Assembly (NCBI GenBank): GCA_965277055.1
Contig: OZ255703.1
Location: 1 to 64,000, forward strand
DNA length: 64,000 bases
Direction: 5' to 3'
Origin: CBDCHC01 sp965277055
GTDB lineage: Bacteria; Pseudomonadota; Gammaproteobacteria; PS1; Pseudothioglobaceae
Below, piece by piece: positions 8,581-17,575 of the stretch. A model generated the notes under the pieces. The model was not told the origin of the DNA, ran no database searches, and saw only the letters and a program-made list of their open reading frames with translations. Numbering within the stretch: position 1 is the stretch's first letter; each line of letters opens with the position of its first letter. A program made the translations under genes and the position numbers.

Positions 8581-10381
8581 GTCTTAACTGTGCATAACAA
8601 TCTAAAATTCCATTTGAAGTTAATCCAATTTCGGCATAAATTTCTTCTATACCTGCATGATTGTGAAACATATCTGGAATAGCTAGGACGCCAATTTTAA
8701 CATTATTGTCAATGGTATTTACCAGATTTACCACTTGCTGTCCTGCTCCGCCAATAGTAGCATTAGTCTCTATAGTAATAATATATTCGTGCGTTGCCAC
8801 AAGCTCTGTAATCATCTGAGTATCTAATGGTTTCACAAACAACATATTCACCACTGTCGCATCTAATTGTTCCCCTGCATCAAGTGCCTGAGGTAATCTA
8901 TCACCAAATACTAGTATTGCTAAGGTATGCCCCCGTCTGACAATATCTGCTTTGCCTAAAGTAAGTGTGGTTTTAGACTGCACAGGGTCTAAACTTGTTT
9001 GTGCTCGAGGATAGCGAATACAGAATACTCGCTCTGCTGTATACGCAAGTGTTAATAATGCATATAATTCATTGCCATTACTCGGAGTAGCAATAACTAC
9101 ATCGGGAATCGGCAGTAAGTAACTGATATCAAAACTACCATTGTGCGTAGCACCATCACTACCTACAATACCTGCACGGTCAATCGCAAAAATAACAGGT
9201 AAATGCTGAATCGCCACATCGTGAATGAATTGATCGTAGCCACGTTGAAGAAAAGTAGAATAAATAGCAACAATAGGCAAGTATCCCTTGCTAGCAAGTC
9301 CAGCTGCAAAAGTAATAGCATGTTGCTCAGTGATGCCTGTGTCAAAAAATTTATTTGGAAATTGCTCAGCAAATTCTACCATACCAGAGCCTACCGACAT
9401 TGCAGGTGTTATAGCAACGAGTTTTTCTTCTTTACCATGATCTACCAGCCAAGTACCAAATACTCCAGAAAAACTAATTGATTTTGAAGCAGAAGAGAGG
9501 GGGGATATGCCATGAAATGCCAAAGGGTTTTCCTCCGCTTCAGCTAATCCGCTGCCTTTGGTAGTTGCAATATGCAATACCCGAGGGTTCGTTTTATCCT
9601 TCATATTTTTAAGAATAGTAATTAAGTCCTTAAGATTATGCCCATCTATAGGCCCAAAATACTCAACTCCTAAACTTTCAAAGAAACTACTAGGTAAAAA
9701 CATCCCTTTAACATGCTCTTCAGAGCGTTTAGCAAAGCGTTTAAGTGCAGGCAAACGGTCTAATAAACGCATTGAAGTATGCTTCATTGTACCATATACT
9801 TTACCAGCAATCAGTTTGGTCAGGTGCTTACTCAACCCACCTACATTTTTAGAAATAGACATCTCATTATCATTAACGATAATAAGCACATTTGCATCTA
9901 GTCCCTCTAAATTATTTATAGCTTCAAATGCCATGCCTCCTGTTAAGGCACCATCGCCAATAATAGCAACGCTATGGTGCGCACTTCCTGAAAGTTTGTG
10001 TGCACAAGCAATACCCAGTGCTGCACTAATTGAAGTACTTGAATGCCCTGCACCAAAGGCGTCATATTCACTTTCTGAGCGCTTGGCAAAGCCGGATAAT
10101 CCCTCTTTTTGTCGTATAGTGTGCATTTGTTCTTTTCTACCTGTGAGGATTTTATGCACATATGCTTGATGAGACACATCCCATATAAGACTATCTTCTG
10201 GAGTGTCAAATACATAATGTAAAGCAATAGTAAGCTCTACTACGCCAAGATTAGAAGCTAGGTGTCCGCCAGTTTTAGTAATATTAGTAATTAAAAATTC
10301 ACGAATTTCGCTAGCAAGCGTTTCTAATTCTTCAATAGAAAGCTGTTTTAAGTCATCAGGAGAGCAGATAGAATCAAGCAT
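8564..10381 (-). CDS. dxs: 1-deoxy-D-xylulose-5-phosphate synthase
   Basis: First enzyme of the MEP isoprenoid pathway: condenses pyruvate and glyceraldehyde-3-phosphate using thiamine diphosphate. The ThDP motif GDGALTGGMAFEAINN is present, followed by DRAGIVGSDGATHNG and GITEQHAITFAAGLA of the transketolase middle domain and the C-terminal transketolase fold. Length 605 is usual. It abuts der (1-base overlap). Together with ispH at the other end of the window it shows that this organism uses the MEP route. Confidence 0.97.
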   Translation of the reverse strand: MLDSICSPDDLKQLSIEELETLASEIREFLITNITKTGGHLASNLGVVELTIALHYVFDTPEDSLIWDVSHQAYVHKILTGRKEQMHTIRQKEGLSGFAKRSESEYDAFGAGHSSTSISAALGIACAHKLSGSAHHSVAIIGDGALTGGMAFEAINNLEGLDANVLIIVNDNEMSISKNVGGLSKHLTKLIAGKVYGTMKHTSMRLLDRLPALKRFAKRSEEHVKGMFLPSSFFESLGVEYFGPIDGHNLKDLITILKNMKDKTNPRVLHIATTKGSGLAEAEENPLAFHGISPLSSASKSISFSGVFGTWLVDHGKEEKLVAITPAMSVGSGMVEFAEQFPNKFFDTGITEQHAITFAAGLASKGYLPIVAIYSTFLQRGYDQFIHDVAIQHLPVIFAIDRAGIVGSDGATHNGSFDISYLLPIPDVVIATPSNGNELYALLTLAYTAERVFCIRYPRAQTSLDPVQSKTTLTLGKADIVRRGHTLAILVFGDRLPQALDAGEQLDATVVNMLFVKPLDTQMITELVATHEYIITIETNATIGGAGQQVVNLVNTIDNNVKIGVLAIPDMFHNHAGIEEIYAEIGLTSNGILDCYAQLRHEKDI

Positions 10382-11784
10382 TATTTCCCTTTTTTTACAA
10401 ACTTCATCATACGTCTTTTTTTCTTAATTTGCCGTTCGGTGAGCATATTTTTCTTGTCTTTATATGGGTTTTCAGAATTTCTAAACTCAAACTTAATAGG
10501 TGTATTTTTTAAACTTAGTTCTTTAATAAATAGATTTTGCAGAAAACGTTGGTAAGATGTAGGCACTGTTTGTAAGTGATTACCAAAAAAAACCAATGTA
10601 GGAGGAGTGGTGCTTTCTTGATAGACATATTTAAGACGCAGACGCTTGCCCGCTACTGGAGGTGCTTTATGTGAGTTATTTGCTAGGGCTAAAATTTTAT
10701 TAAGCGTTGAAGTGGAAAACCGTGTACTACTGCTATCATACACCATGGTAATCGTTTTAAAGAGTTTACCTACACCACTGCCGTGAAGTGCAGAAATAAA
10801 ATGCAAAGAAGAGTAATTGACAAAACGTAGTTTTAAGTCTAATTTGCGTCTTACTTCTAATTTTTGATATTCATCTAGCCCATCCCATTTATTAATCAAT
10901 ATCATGACTGATTTATTATGTTTGGTAATCACCCCCAATAAAGACGCATCTTGCTCAGTCACTCCTTCACTCGCATCTAGTACTAATAACACAATATGCG
11001 CATCTGCAACTGCATCTAATGCTTTCACAATGGAGAATTTTTCTATTTTTTCATCTACACTTCGTTTACGGCGAATGCCTGCAGTGTCAATCAAAATATA
11101 TTTGCGCTCCTCTTTTTCAAAAGGAATATAGATACTATCTCTGGTAGTTCCGGCTTTATCCATCGCTACTACACGGTTTTCGCCTAAAAGAGCATTTACT
11201 AAGGTTGATTTGCCAACATTTGGTCTGCCGAGTACCGTGAGTTTAATGCGCTCTTCCTCCTCTTCTTCTACTAAAAAATCTTCCTCTTCTTCTACCTCTG
11301 GTAATAACTCATAGATATACTCTTTTAGAGTAGTTAGATTTTTATTATGTTCTGCAGAAATTGCGAGTGGGTTACCGAGTCCGAGCGAGAAAAACTCCAT
11401 GACTGCTAAATTATCAAGGTTGTCACTTTTGTTTACTGCAACGATAATAGGCTTTCTAAGGGGTCTTAATAGCTGAGCAATATCTTCATCAACAGGATTA
11501 AGTCCTTCTTGAGCATTAAGTAAAAAGACAATAATATCAGCTTGTGCTATCGCAATTTCTACTTGAGATTTAATAGAGTCATCTATGAGGTTGTGTTCAC
11601 CTGATAAACCCCCAGTATCAATAAGCTGACAAGTTTTATCTTCGATATGAATACTTATGTATTGGCGATCTCTAGTGAGCCCAGACTCATTAGCAGCCAA
11701 GGCAATACGGGTATTACTCAGTTTATTAAAGAGAGTTGATTTGCCTACATTCGGGCGTCCAACAATAGCAATAGCTGAGGGCAT
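10381..11784 (-). CDS. der: GTPase Der (EngA), ribosome assembly
   Basis: Essential double GTPase of 50S assembly. Two G domains are visible, each with GRPNVGKSTL (near residues 8 and 187) and NKSD/NKWD motifs, joined by an acidic linker (residues 165-178, many Glu) and ended by a KH-like domain with a Lys-rich tail. Length 467 is normal. In E. coli bamB lies between yfgM and der; here yfgM follows directly with a 2-base gap, so bamB is missing from this spot. Confidence 0.97.
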   Translation of the reverse strand: MPSAIAIVGRPNVGKSTLFNKLSNTRIALAANESGLTRDRQYISIHIEDKTCQLIDTGGLSGEHNLIDDSIKSQVEIAIAQADIIVFLLNAQEGLNPVDEDIAQLLRPLRKPIIVAVNKSDNLDNLAVMEFFSLGLGNPLAISAEHNKNLTTLKEYIYELLPEVEEEEDFLVEEEEEERIKLTVLGRPNVGKSTLVNALLGENRVVAMDKAGTTRDSIYIPFEKEERKYILIDTAGIRRKRSVDEKIEKFSIVKALDAVADAHIVLLVLDASEGVTEQDASLLGVITKHNKSVMILINKWDGLDEYQKLEVRRKLDLKLRFVNYSSLHFISALHGSGVGKLFKTITMVYDSSSTRFSTSTLNKILALANNSHKAPPVAGKRLRLKYVYQESTTPPTLVFFGNHLQTVPTSYQRFLQNLFIKELSLKNTPIKFEFRNSENPYKDKKNMLTERQIKKKRRMMKFVKKGK

Positions 11785-11786
11785 TG

Positions 11787-12353
11787 CTACTTAAGATTAT
11801 TGATTTTAACTTGCAGAATATTTTTAAGATTTGTGTTGTCTGAATTATTTTGTGCTTCAATATAAGTTTCTAGTGCAAGTTCTGGTTCATCCATTGCACT
11901 ATAAATATCTCCGCTTAAATGCAAACTCGTAGCACGTAATGGGTTATTTTCTAATAGGGCGAGTGCTTCTTGGTAGTTACCACTGTCTAAATATACTTGT
12001 GCGAGTTTGATGTCTCTGACATAACGAGTAATTTCCTCACTTTGTACTGCACGTAAATGAGAAAGAGCTTCTTCGGTGGTAGCGGCATTTTTTGCTTTCA
12101 TGAATAATAGTTGGTTTTGATACTCAGGGTGATCAATACTCACAACTTCAGAGTCTTTTAAGGCATTTAAATATAAAGCGCGTGCATCAACTTTTTGCTG
12201 GGCTTGCTGGTTAGTGTACCACTGCCAACTAAATACACCTGCTAAGCCAATACCAATACCTAAGATAATAATGAGCAGATTATTTTTCAGCCATTCTTTA
12301 AGTTCTTCAACCTTTTCTTCTTCAGTTTTTTCAACGCTTATAAAGTTTTTCAT
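11787..12353 (-). CDS. yfgM: YfgM-like periplasmic TPR protein
   Basis: A 188-residue protein with a charged cytoplasmic N-terminus rich in Glu and Lys, a single membrane span at about residues 27-46 (LLIIILGIGIGLAGVFSWQW) and a periplasmic helical region with TPR character, for example LAQVYLDSGNYQEALALLE. YfgM is an ancillary SecYEG factor that works with periplasmic chaperones. It sits between hisS and der, the conserved position for yfgM. It overlaps hisS by 4 bases. Confidence 0.88.
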   Translation of the reverse strand: MKNFISVEKTEEEKVEELKEWLKNNLLIIILGIGIGLAGVFSWQWYTNQQAQQKVDARALYLNALKDSEVVSIDHPEYQNQLLFMKAKNAATTEEALSHLRAVQSEEITRYVRDIKLAQVYLDSGNYQEALALLENNPLRATSLHLSGDIYSAMDEPELALETYIEAQNNSDNTNLKNILQVKINNLK

Positions 12354-13603
12354 AGTAATTGTTGTTGTGTAATAGTGGAAATCAGCTCAGAAATAGCTAT
12401 ATTTTGTTGCTCTCCAGAGGTTTGTAAGTGTTTTAAAGTCACACTCTGAGTAGTTACTTCATGTTCGCCAATAACAAGGGCAAACATAGCATGTTTCTTA
12501 TCTGCTTTTTTAAATTTATTTTTAACACTTTTGGTGCTCAAATCGTTATAAACAATTATACCAGTAAAATGAGACCTTAGCATTTGAGCCACGCGGAGTG
12601 CAAGTGCATTTTCTGCGTTCGTAGAAGAGATCATATAAAAATGATATGGGGCAGGTGTAGTTGCCCTAATCAATAAGAGTAATCGTTCTAAGCCAATAGC
12701 AAAACCAACTCCCGGGGAGGGAGTACCTCCCATGATACCTACTAATTCATCATAGCGACCGCCAGCGCAGATAGTACCTTGTGCACCGAGTTTATCACTC
12801 ACCCATTCAAATACAATATCATTGTAATAATCTAAGCCACGAACAAGAGTTTCGGTAATAGTATATGAAATTTCTAAATTATCTAATAATGATTGCAGAG
12901 CAGTAAATCTTTCTTTTGAGCCTGTATTTATATATTCAATCAGTTTTGGAGCCTGTGTAATTATATCCTGCATCTTGGGATTTTTACTATCTAGGATGCG
13001 TAGTGGATTAGTCTGTAAGCGTTGTATGCTCTCTGTGTCTAAAGAGTCTTGGTGAGCCGAAAAATACCTAACCAACTCTGTTTTATAGCTTTCACGATCA
13101 GTTTGCGTGCCTAGAGTATTAATATGCAATGTAGCTGAAATATTAAAATTATCTATGATTACCTTACAAATATGAATAATTTCTGCTTCTATCGCAACAC
13201 TATCATCCCCAAATACTTCAGCTCCACACTGAAAAAATTCACGATATCTCCCTTTTTGAGGACGCTCATGGCGATACATAGGACCAGAATAAAAAACTTT
13301 TTGAATACCTTCTCTGGGTAAGTTGTGTTCAATCATTGAGCGGACAATACTTGCAGTGCCTTCAGGGCGTAAACTTAGAGACTCTTTACCATCTTGCCAA
13401 GTGTACATCTCTTTTTCTACGATATCTGTAACTGCCCCAATTGCACGTTTAAATACGGGTGTTTTTTCCACGGTAGGGGTGCGCATATTGTCATAGCCAA
13501 ATGATAATAAAATATTATGAATAGTGGAAATTACCGAATTGTAATGATATGAATCCTCGGGAAGCAAGTCATTCATGCCTCGCACTGCTTGAATTTTTTC
13601 CAT
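12350..13603 (-). CDS. hisS: Histidyl-tRNA synthetase
   Basis: Class II aminoacyl-tRNA synthetase of 417 residues. Motif 2 region is MYRHERPQKGRYREFFQCG, the histidine-specific motifs are LVRGLDYYNDIVFEW and AGGRYDELVG, and motif 3 is GFAIGLERLLLL. A C-terminal anticodon-binding domain follows. The N-terminus IQAVRGMNDLLPEDS is typical. It overlaps parB by one base and yfgM by four, so parA-parB-hisS-yfgM-der appear to form one transcription unit. Confidence 0.97.
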   Translation of the reverse strand: MEKIQAVRGMNDLLPEDSYHYNSVISTIHNILLSFGYDNMRTPTVEKTPVFKRAIGAVTDIVEKEMYTWQDGKESLSLRPEGTASIVRSMIEHNLPREGIQKVFYSGPMYRHERPQKGRYREFFQCGAEVFGDDSVAIEAEIIHICKVIIDNFNISATLHINTLGTQTDRESYKTELVRYFSAHQDSLDTESIQRLQTNPLRILDSKNPKMQDIITQAPKLIEYINTGSKERFTALQSLLDNLEISYTITETLVRGLDYYNDIVFEWVSDKLGAQGTICAGGRYDELVGIMGGTPSPGVGFAIGLERLLLLIRATTPAPYHFYMISSTNAENALALRVAQMLRSHFTGIIVYNDLSTKSVKNKFKKADKKHAMFALVIGEHEVTTQSVTLKHLQTSGEQQNIAISELISTITQQQLL

Positions 13604-14436
13604 TAGTGTAGTTTTTGTAAAAAAGCGTTGAGTTCTGCTTTGGAGTTGAAAGAAATCTGGATTTTACCTTGCTCATTCTCTTTTATTTTGATTTTGGTTT
13701 GTAACCCAATTTTTTTCGATGTGTCTTTTGAGAGTTGTTTCAGAACAGTAATTTTCTGCGTGGGTTGTTCTGGGGCGAGTTGTTTTTTTACCAGTGCCTC
13801 TGTTTGGCGCACTGAGAGCTTACCAAGATATACTTTTTGCGATATAGCATATTGATCTTCAGCTTCCAAAGGGAGTAGGGCTCTGGCATGCCCCATATCA
13901 ATATGTCCATTATTAAGCATTTCTTTTACCTCACTGCTCAACTGAAGGAGGCGGATAAGATTAGTCACACTAGAGCGAGAACGACCCACTACCTCAGAAA
14001 CTTTAGCATGAGTCATGTGAAAGTCTTTAATAAGTTTATTAAGACCTACTGCTTCTTCAAGTGGGGTAAGAGCTTCACGTTGAATATTCTCAATCAACCC
14101 AATGGCGAGAGCGATTTCATCACTCATTGGTCTAATTATTGCTGGAATTTGTTTCAGACCGGCAAGTTTAGCTGCTTTAAATCTGCGTTCACCAGCAATA
14201 ATTTCATAGCCAGTAGTGATTTTACGAACAATAATTGGTTGAATTACTCCCTGAGATTTAATTGATTCAGTAAGTTCAGTCAGAGTTGCAGGGTCTATTT
14301 CCCCTCTCGGTTGAAATTGCCCACGAGAAAGTGCATCTAGGCTAATATTATTAAGCTCATCACCGTATTGTAATACTTCAGTATTACTTGAAAGTAGGGC
14401 ATCTAAACCTCTGCCTAGTTTTTGTTTTTTAACCAT
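13603..14436 (-). CDS. parB: Chromosome partitioning protein ParB
   Basis: DNA-binding CTPase-family partition protein. It starts at the ATG at 14436, giving MVKKQKLGRGLDALL, the canonical opening; a reading frame open further upstream would add nine residues inside parA and is unlikely. The N-terminal ParB/Srx domain includes GERRFKAAKLAG, followed by the helix-turn-helix (HAKVSEVVGRSRSSVTNLIR) and a C-terminal dimerisation segment. It overlaps parA by 8 bases. The pair is next to hisS rather than to mnmG-rsmG, where gammaproteobacterial parAB usually lie. Confidence 0.95.
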   Translation of the reverse strand: MVKKQKLGRGLDALLSSNTEVLQYGDELNNISLDALSRGQFQPRGEIDPATLTELTESIKSQGVIQPIIVRKITTGYEIIAGERRFKAAKLAGLKQIPAIIRPMSDEIALAIGLIENIQREALTPLEEAVGLNKLIKDFHMTHAKVSEVVGRSRSSVTNLIRLLQLSSEVKEMLNNGHIDMGHARALLPLEAEDQYAISQKVYLGKLSVRQTEALVKKQLAPEQPTQKITVLKQLSKDTSKKIGLQTKIKIKENEQGKIQISFNSKAELNAFLQKLH

Positions 14437-15193
14437 AGTTTCCTGTGCGTGCAACCAACTCATTGGCTAATGCCATATAAGCAATAGCACCTCTAGAATT
14501 TTTGTTATAATCAATAATATTTTGCCCAAAACTTGGTGCTTCTGCAAGTGCTACATTGCGCGGGATGATGGTTTTAAATACTTTGTTTCCAAAGTGCTTA
14601 ATAAGTTGCATAGATACTTCATTAGAAAGATTGCTTCTGCCATCAAACATAGTACGTAACACGCCAGTTATTTCTACACTACTATTTTCTGATTGGATAC
14701 GCTCAATGGTTTCAAGGAGTGAGGAAATTCCTTCTAAAGAATAATACTCACACTGCATAGGAATAATAATACCAGCTGCACCAATAAGTGCATTAATGGT
14801 CAGCATATTTAATGAAGGAGGGCAGTCAATAATAATATAGTCATAATCATATTGTAACTTGTCAATGCTGGAGCGTAGTTGATGATTGTTTTTGGTATGC
14901 AATAAGTGAATTTCAGCAGCTACCAAGTTAGTATTGGTGCCAATAATATCTAAATGAGGATTAACTTCGTAGATACTGTCATTAATAGACATTTCATCTA
15001 GTAGTACCTCGCAAATAGAAGAGTCTAAATTATTTTTATCTAACCCTCCTGCTGATGTTGAGTTTCCTTGAGGGTCAAGATCAATGAGTAGTGTTCGCCT
15101 ACCAATATGTGCAAGCCCTGCACTGAGATTCACAGCAGTAGTAGTTTTGCCCACTCCGCCTTTTTGATTTGCAATTGCGATAGTATATGACAT
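14429..15193 (-). CDS. parA: Chromosome partitioning ATPase ParA/Soj
   Basis: Deviant Walker ATPase that moves ParB-parS complexes. The KGGVGKTTTAVNLSAGLA motif is at the N-terminus, with LIDLDPQGN and the IDCPPSL Walker B region. The ATG at 15193 is preferred over a GTG six bases upstream because MSYTIAIANQKGG is the usual start and a GTGAG-like Shine-Dalgarno precedes it. Length about 254 is typical for chromosomal ParA. Confidence 0.95.
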   Translation of the reverse strand: MSYTIAIANQKGGVGKTTTAVNLSAGLAHIGRRTLLIDLDPQGNSTSAGGLDKNNLDSSICEVLLDEMSINDSIYEVNPHLDIIGTNTNLVAAEIHLLHTKNNHQLRSSIDKLQYDYDYIIIDCPPSLNMLTINALIGAAGIIIPMQCEYYSLEGISSLLETIERIQSENSSVEITGVLRTMFDGRSNLSNEVSMQLIKHFGNKVFKTIIPRNVALAEAPSFGQNIIDYNKNSRGAIAYMALANELVARTGNYG

Positions 15194-15213
15194 ACTCACT
15201 TAAATCATATAAA

Positions 15214-16530
15214 TTAATTTCCTAGGATTTTGAGTGCTTTAAGTAAGTTTGTTGCTTCATGTACATAATAATCTGCTTTGAGTTGTGCAATACGCTCTTC
15301 ATCTGCAGTAAGCTCATCGGTAGTTTCTTCTGCAGTATTTTCATCTGAAGAATCCTCTTCTTGGCCATTACCTAGGTGGTTATCTAAGTTAGCTTCAGTG
15401 ACTGATAAGCTATCATCTTCCTCCTTAATGCTAAACTCAACATCTTGAAGGGCAACATCAGGGACAATGCCTTTTGCTTGAATACTGCGTCCATTTGGGG
15501 TGTAGTATCTAGCGGTGGTTACCTTGAGCCCATAACCATCATCTAACTCAATAATATTTTGTACTGAGCCCTTGCCAAACGATTTTTTCCCCACAATTAA
15601 TGCACGTTTGTGATCTTGTAAAGCACCCGCTAAAATTTCTGATGCAGAAGCAGACCCTTCATTAATCAGCACTACAATATTTGCTCCATCGGTATCATCA
15701 CCGGGAGTGGCAAAAAATTCACTAAATTGGTTTGATAACTTACCCTTAGTGTAGACAATAAGTTCTTCATTATCAAGAAATAGATCACTAATCTCAATAG
15801 CAGAAGTCAAAAGCCCGCCTGGATTATTACGCAAATCAATAATAAGTGAGTGTACTTTTTCTTCGCTATCAGTGTTTAATTTTGTGATTGCTTTTTTGAC
15901 TAAATTAGTAGTTGGCTCTTGAAAGTTCGAAATACGAATGTATCCGAGTCCCTCATCTAATAAATATGCTTTTGCTGAGGTAATGGTAATCACATCACGT
16001 ACAATATTTACGGTAAATGGTTTTTCTTTTTTACGAGAAATGGTAATATCCACTGCAGTTCCGGGAGTACCACGCATAAGATTAACTGCATCTTCCAAAC
16101 TCATACCAGTAGTTACGGTGTCATCAATTTTAATAATTAAATCCCCTGCTTTTAGCCCCTTACGATATGCTGGTGTGTCATCAATAGGAGAAACTACCTC
16201 AATTACATCATCTTTTTTACTGATAACAATACCAAGCCCACCAAATTGACCCGAAGAATTCTCCATGAGTTTTTTTTGTTCCACAGGTTGTAAATAATCA
16301 GAGTGAGGATCTAGACCTGATATCATGCCTTTAATCGCATCATCAATGAGTTGTTTTTTATCTACTTCATCAACATACACCTTATCAATATATTCAAAGA
16401 TAGTACCCAAACGATAAAACTTATTAATGATTTCTTCTTGAGAAGGTGAAGGAGTGCTATGTTCTTCTGCATAGGCTGAAAAAGATGCACATAGGGCACA
16501 AGCTAAAAATAATCTGGTCAAAAATATCAT
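15214..16530 (-). CDS. ctpA: C-terminal processing protease (S41, CtpA)
   Basis: Periplasmic serine protease of 438 residues. It has a Sec signal peptide (residues 1-21, ending SAYA), a PDZ domain (about 90-165; GGLGIVISKK, AGDLIIKID) and a catalytic core with the serine in GSASASEIL and the lysine in KKSFGKGSVQ. The region after about 385 carries a long Asp/Glu/Ser/Thr-rich stretch before a short helix, not part of the enzyme. It may act on cell-wall hydrolases or lipoproteins, as in other proteobacteria. Confidence 0.93.
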   Translation of the reverse strand: MIFLTRLFLACALCASFSAYAEEHSTPSPSQEEIINKFYRLGTIFEYIDKVYVDEVDKKQLIDDAIKGMISGLDPHSDYLQPVEQKKLMENSSGQFGGLGIVISKKDDVIEVVSPIDDTPAYRKGLKAGDLIIKIDDTVTTGMSLEDAVNLMRGTPGTAVDITISRKKEKPFTVNIVRDVITITSAKAYLLDEGLGYIRISNFQEPTTNLVKKAITKLNTDSEEKVHSLIIDLRNNPGGLLTSAIEISDLFLDNEELIVYTKGKLSNQFSEFFATPGDDTDGANIVVLINEGSASASEILAGALQDHKRALIVGKKSFGKGSVQNIIELDDGYGLKVTTARYYTPNGRSIQAKGIVPDVALQDVEFSIKEEDDSLSVTEANLDNHLGNGQEEDSSDENTAEETTDELTADEERIAQLKADYYVHEATNLLKALKILGN

Positions 16531-16587
16531 AATATAATAATAATGTAATATATAATTAGTAATAAATCTTTTACAGGTAATTATATT

Positions 16588-17127
16588 ATGAAACGTATCC
16601 CATTGCTCATATTATTTATCATACTAACTGCAAATACTTCATTTGCAGCCCCTGCTACTACGCCTTCACTTCAAGCAGGTGAAAGTCAGCAAGCAACAAT
16701 TAAAGAACTAGAGCAATCAGTGTACCGTATTATCCATATGCTGAATGCATATTCCAAAAGTAGACTGCATCCGAAACAGGCTGAACAGGTAATACGCTCA
16801 CACATACTACCTTTATTTGATTTTGATACAATGGTGCGTTCCATTATAGGAAATTCAACAAAAACTGATAATATCTGGCTAACTAGCGCGATTAAGCATG
16901 ATATTATCACTACAATTATGCAGAATTTGCATAGGGTTAAACAATACCATTTTGTCCCAACTGGAATGCGTACCATGTATGGAAATATCATTTTAAGTTT
17001 TAAGGTACGTGGGATGAATATTGACCTTGTGATGCATAATACTTCTGGTAAGTGGCAAATCATTGACGTATTTATCAATAGATATGGACTTATTCAGTAT
17101 TACCAACAAAAATTTATAAGACGATAA
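16588..17127 (+). CDS. MlaC/Ttg2D-like phospholipid-binding protein
   Basis: A 179-residue exported protein: signal peptide residues 1-20 (ending SFAA), then a helical and strand-rich domain of the Tol_Tol_Ttg2/MlaC family with LPLFDFDTMVRSIIG, KVRGMNIDLVMHN and a C-terminal WQIIDVFINRYGLIQYYQQ. MlaC shuttles phospholipids across the periplasm. The rest of the mla system is not in the window. The gene stands alone with the ArsR regulator 3 bases downstream, so the two are probably cotranscribed. Confidence 0.8.
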   Translation: MKRIPLLILFIILTANTSFAAPATTPSLQAGESQQATIKELEQSVYRIIHMLNAYSKSRLHPKQAEQVIRSHILPLFDFDTMVRSIIGNSTKTDNIWLTSAIKHDIITTIMQNLHRVKQYHFVPTGMRTMYGNIILSFKVRGMNIDLVMHNTSGKWQIIDVFINRYGLIQYYQQKFIRR

Positions 17128-17130
17128 CCC

Positions 17131-17442
17131 ATGGACGAATTAAAAGAACTCTTAATCAAAGAAGACCAATTAGAAAAAGCAACTAACTCATTAAAGGCTA
17201 TTGCACACCCACTGAGACTCAAAATTTTATGCGTACTTAATGATGAAGAACGCACTGTGCTTGATATTGTATCTGAAGTGGGCTCCTCGCAATCAAATAT
17301 CTCCCAACATCTTGACATTTTAAGAAGTAAAGATATTGTGGCTTCACGTAGAGTGGGTAATAAAGTATTTTGCAGAGTTAAAGATGATCGTATCTTGACA
17401 ATGGTAGCCACGATGAAAAACCTCTTCTGTGAAACAAACTAA
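17131..17442 (+). CDS. ArsR-family regulator, BigR/SqrR/YgaV type
   Basis: A 103-residue winged-helix repressor. The HTH is SEVGSSQSNISQHLDILR and the wing is RRVGNKVFCRVKDD. The metal site of ArsR/SmtB is absent. Instead Cys34 in HPLRLKILC and Cys100 near the C-terminus (KNLFC) lie 66 residues apart, the arrangement that forms the persulfide-sensing pair in BigR and SqrR (known from the family). It is therefore likely to sense reactive sulfur. It follows the mlaC-like gene by three bases; its targets are not evident here. Confidence 0.82.
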   Translation: MDELKELLIKEDQLEKATNSLKAIAHPLRLKILCVLNDEERTVLDIVSEVGSSQSNISQHLDILRSKDIVASRRVGNKVFCRVKDDRILTMVATMKNLFCETN

Positions 17443-17466
17443 ACTTCTATAAAATGCATAGTCTAT

Positions 17467-17543
17467 GCACCTGTAGCTCAATTGGATAGAGTATTAGCCT
17501 CCGAAGCTAAGGGTTGGGTGTTCAAATCACCTCAGGTGCACCA
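17467..17543 (+). tRNA. tRNA-Arg (anticodon CCG)
   Basis: A full cloverleaf of 77 bases including encoded CCA. The acceptor arms GCACCTG and CAGGTGC pair perfectly. The D arm is GCTCAATTGGATAGAGT, the anticodon stem TTAGC/GCTAA encloses the loop CTCCGAA giving anticodon CCG, and the T loop is TTCAAAT. It reads CGG codons. A TATAAA box at 17449-17454 just upstream may be its -10 element. lgt starts 32 bases downstream. Confidence 0.97.
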
Positions 17544-17575
17544 ATTTTTCGATATTTCTTGTTTTTGTTTCAAAT

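Noticed and set aside
9558..10169. Long antisense frame of 203 codons opposite dxs
   Set aside because: dxs has complete family motifs on the other strand; the antisense frame has no recognisable domain and follows from codon bias.
13888..14265. 125-codon plus-strand frame opposite parB
   Set aside because: It is the mirror of parB, whose motifs are clear; its sequence is low in structure and has no Shine-Dalgarno.
16686..17078. 130-codon minus-strand frame opposite the mlaC-like gene
   Set aside because: The mlaC-like gene has a signal peptide and family motifs; the antisense frame is Cys/Ile-rich with no domain.
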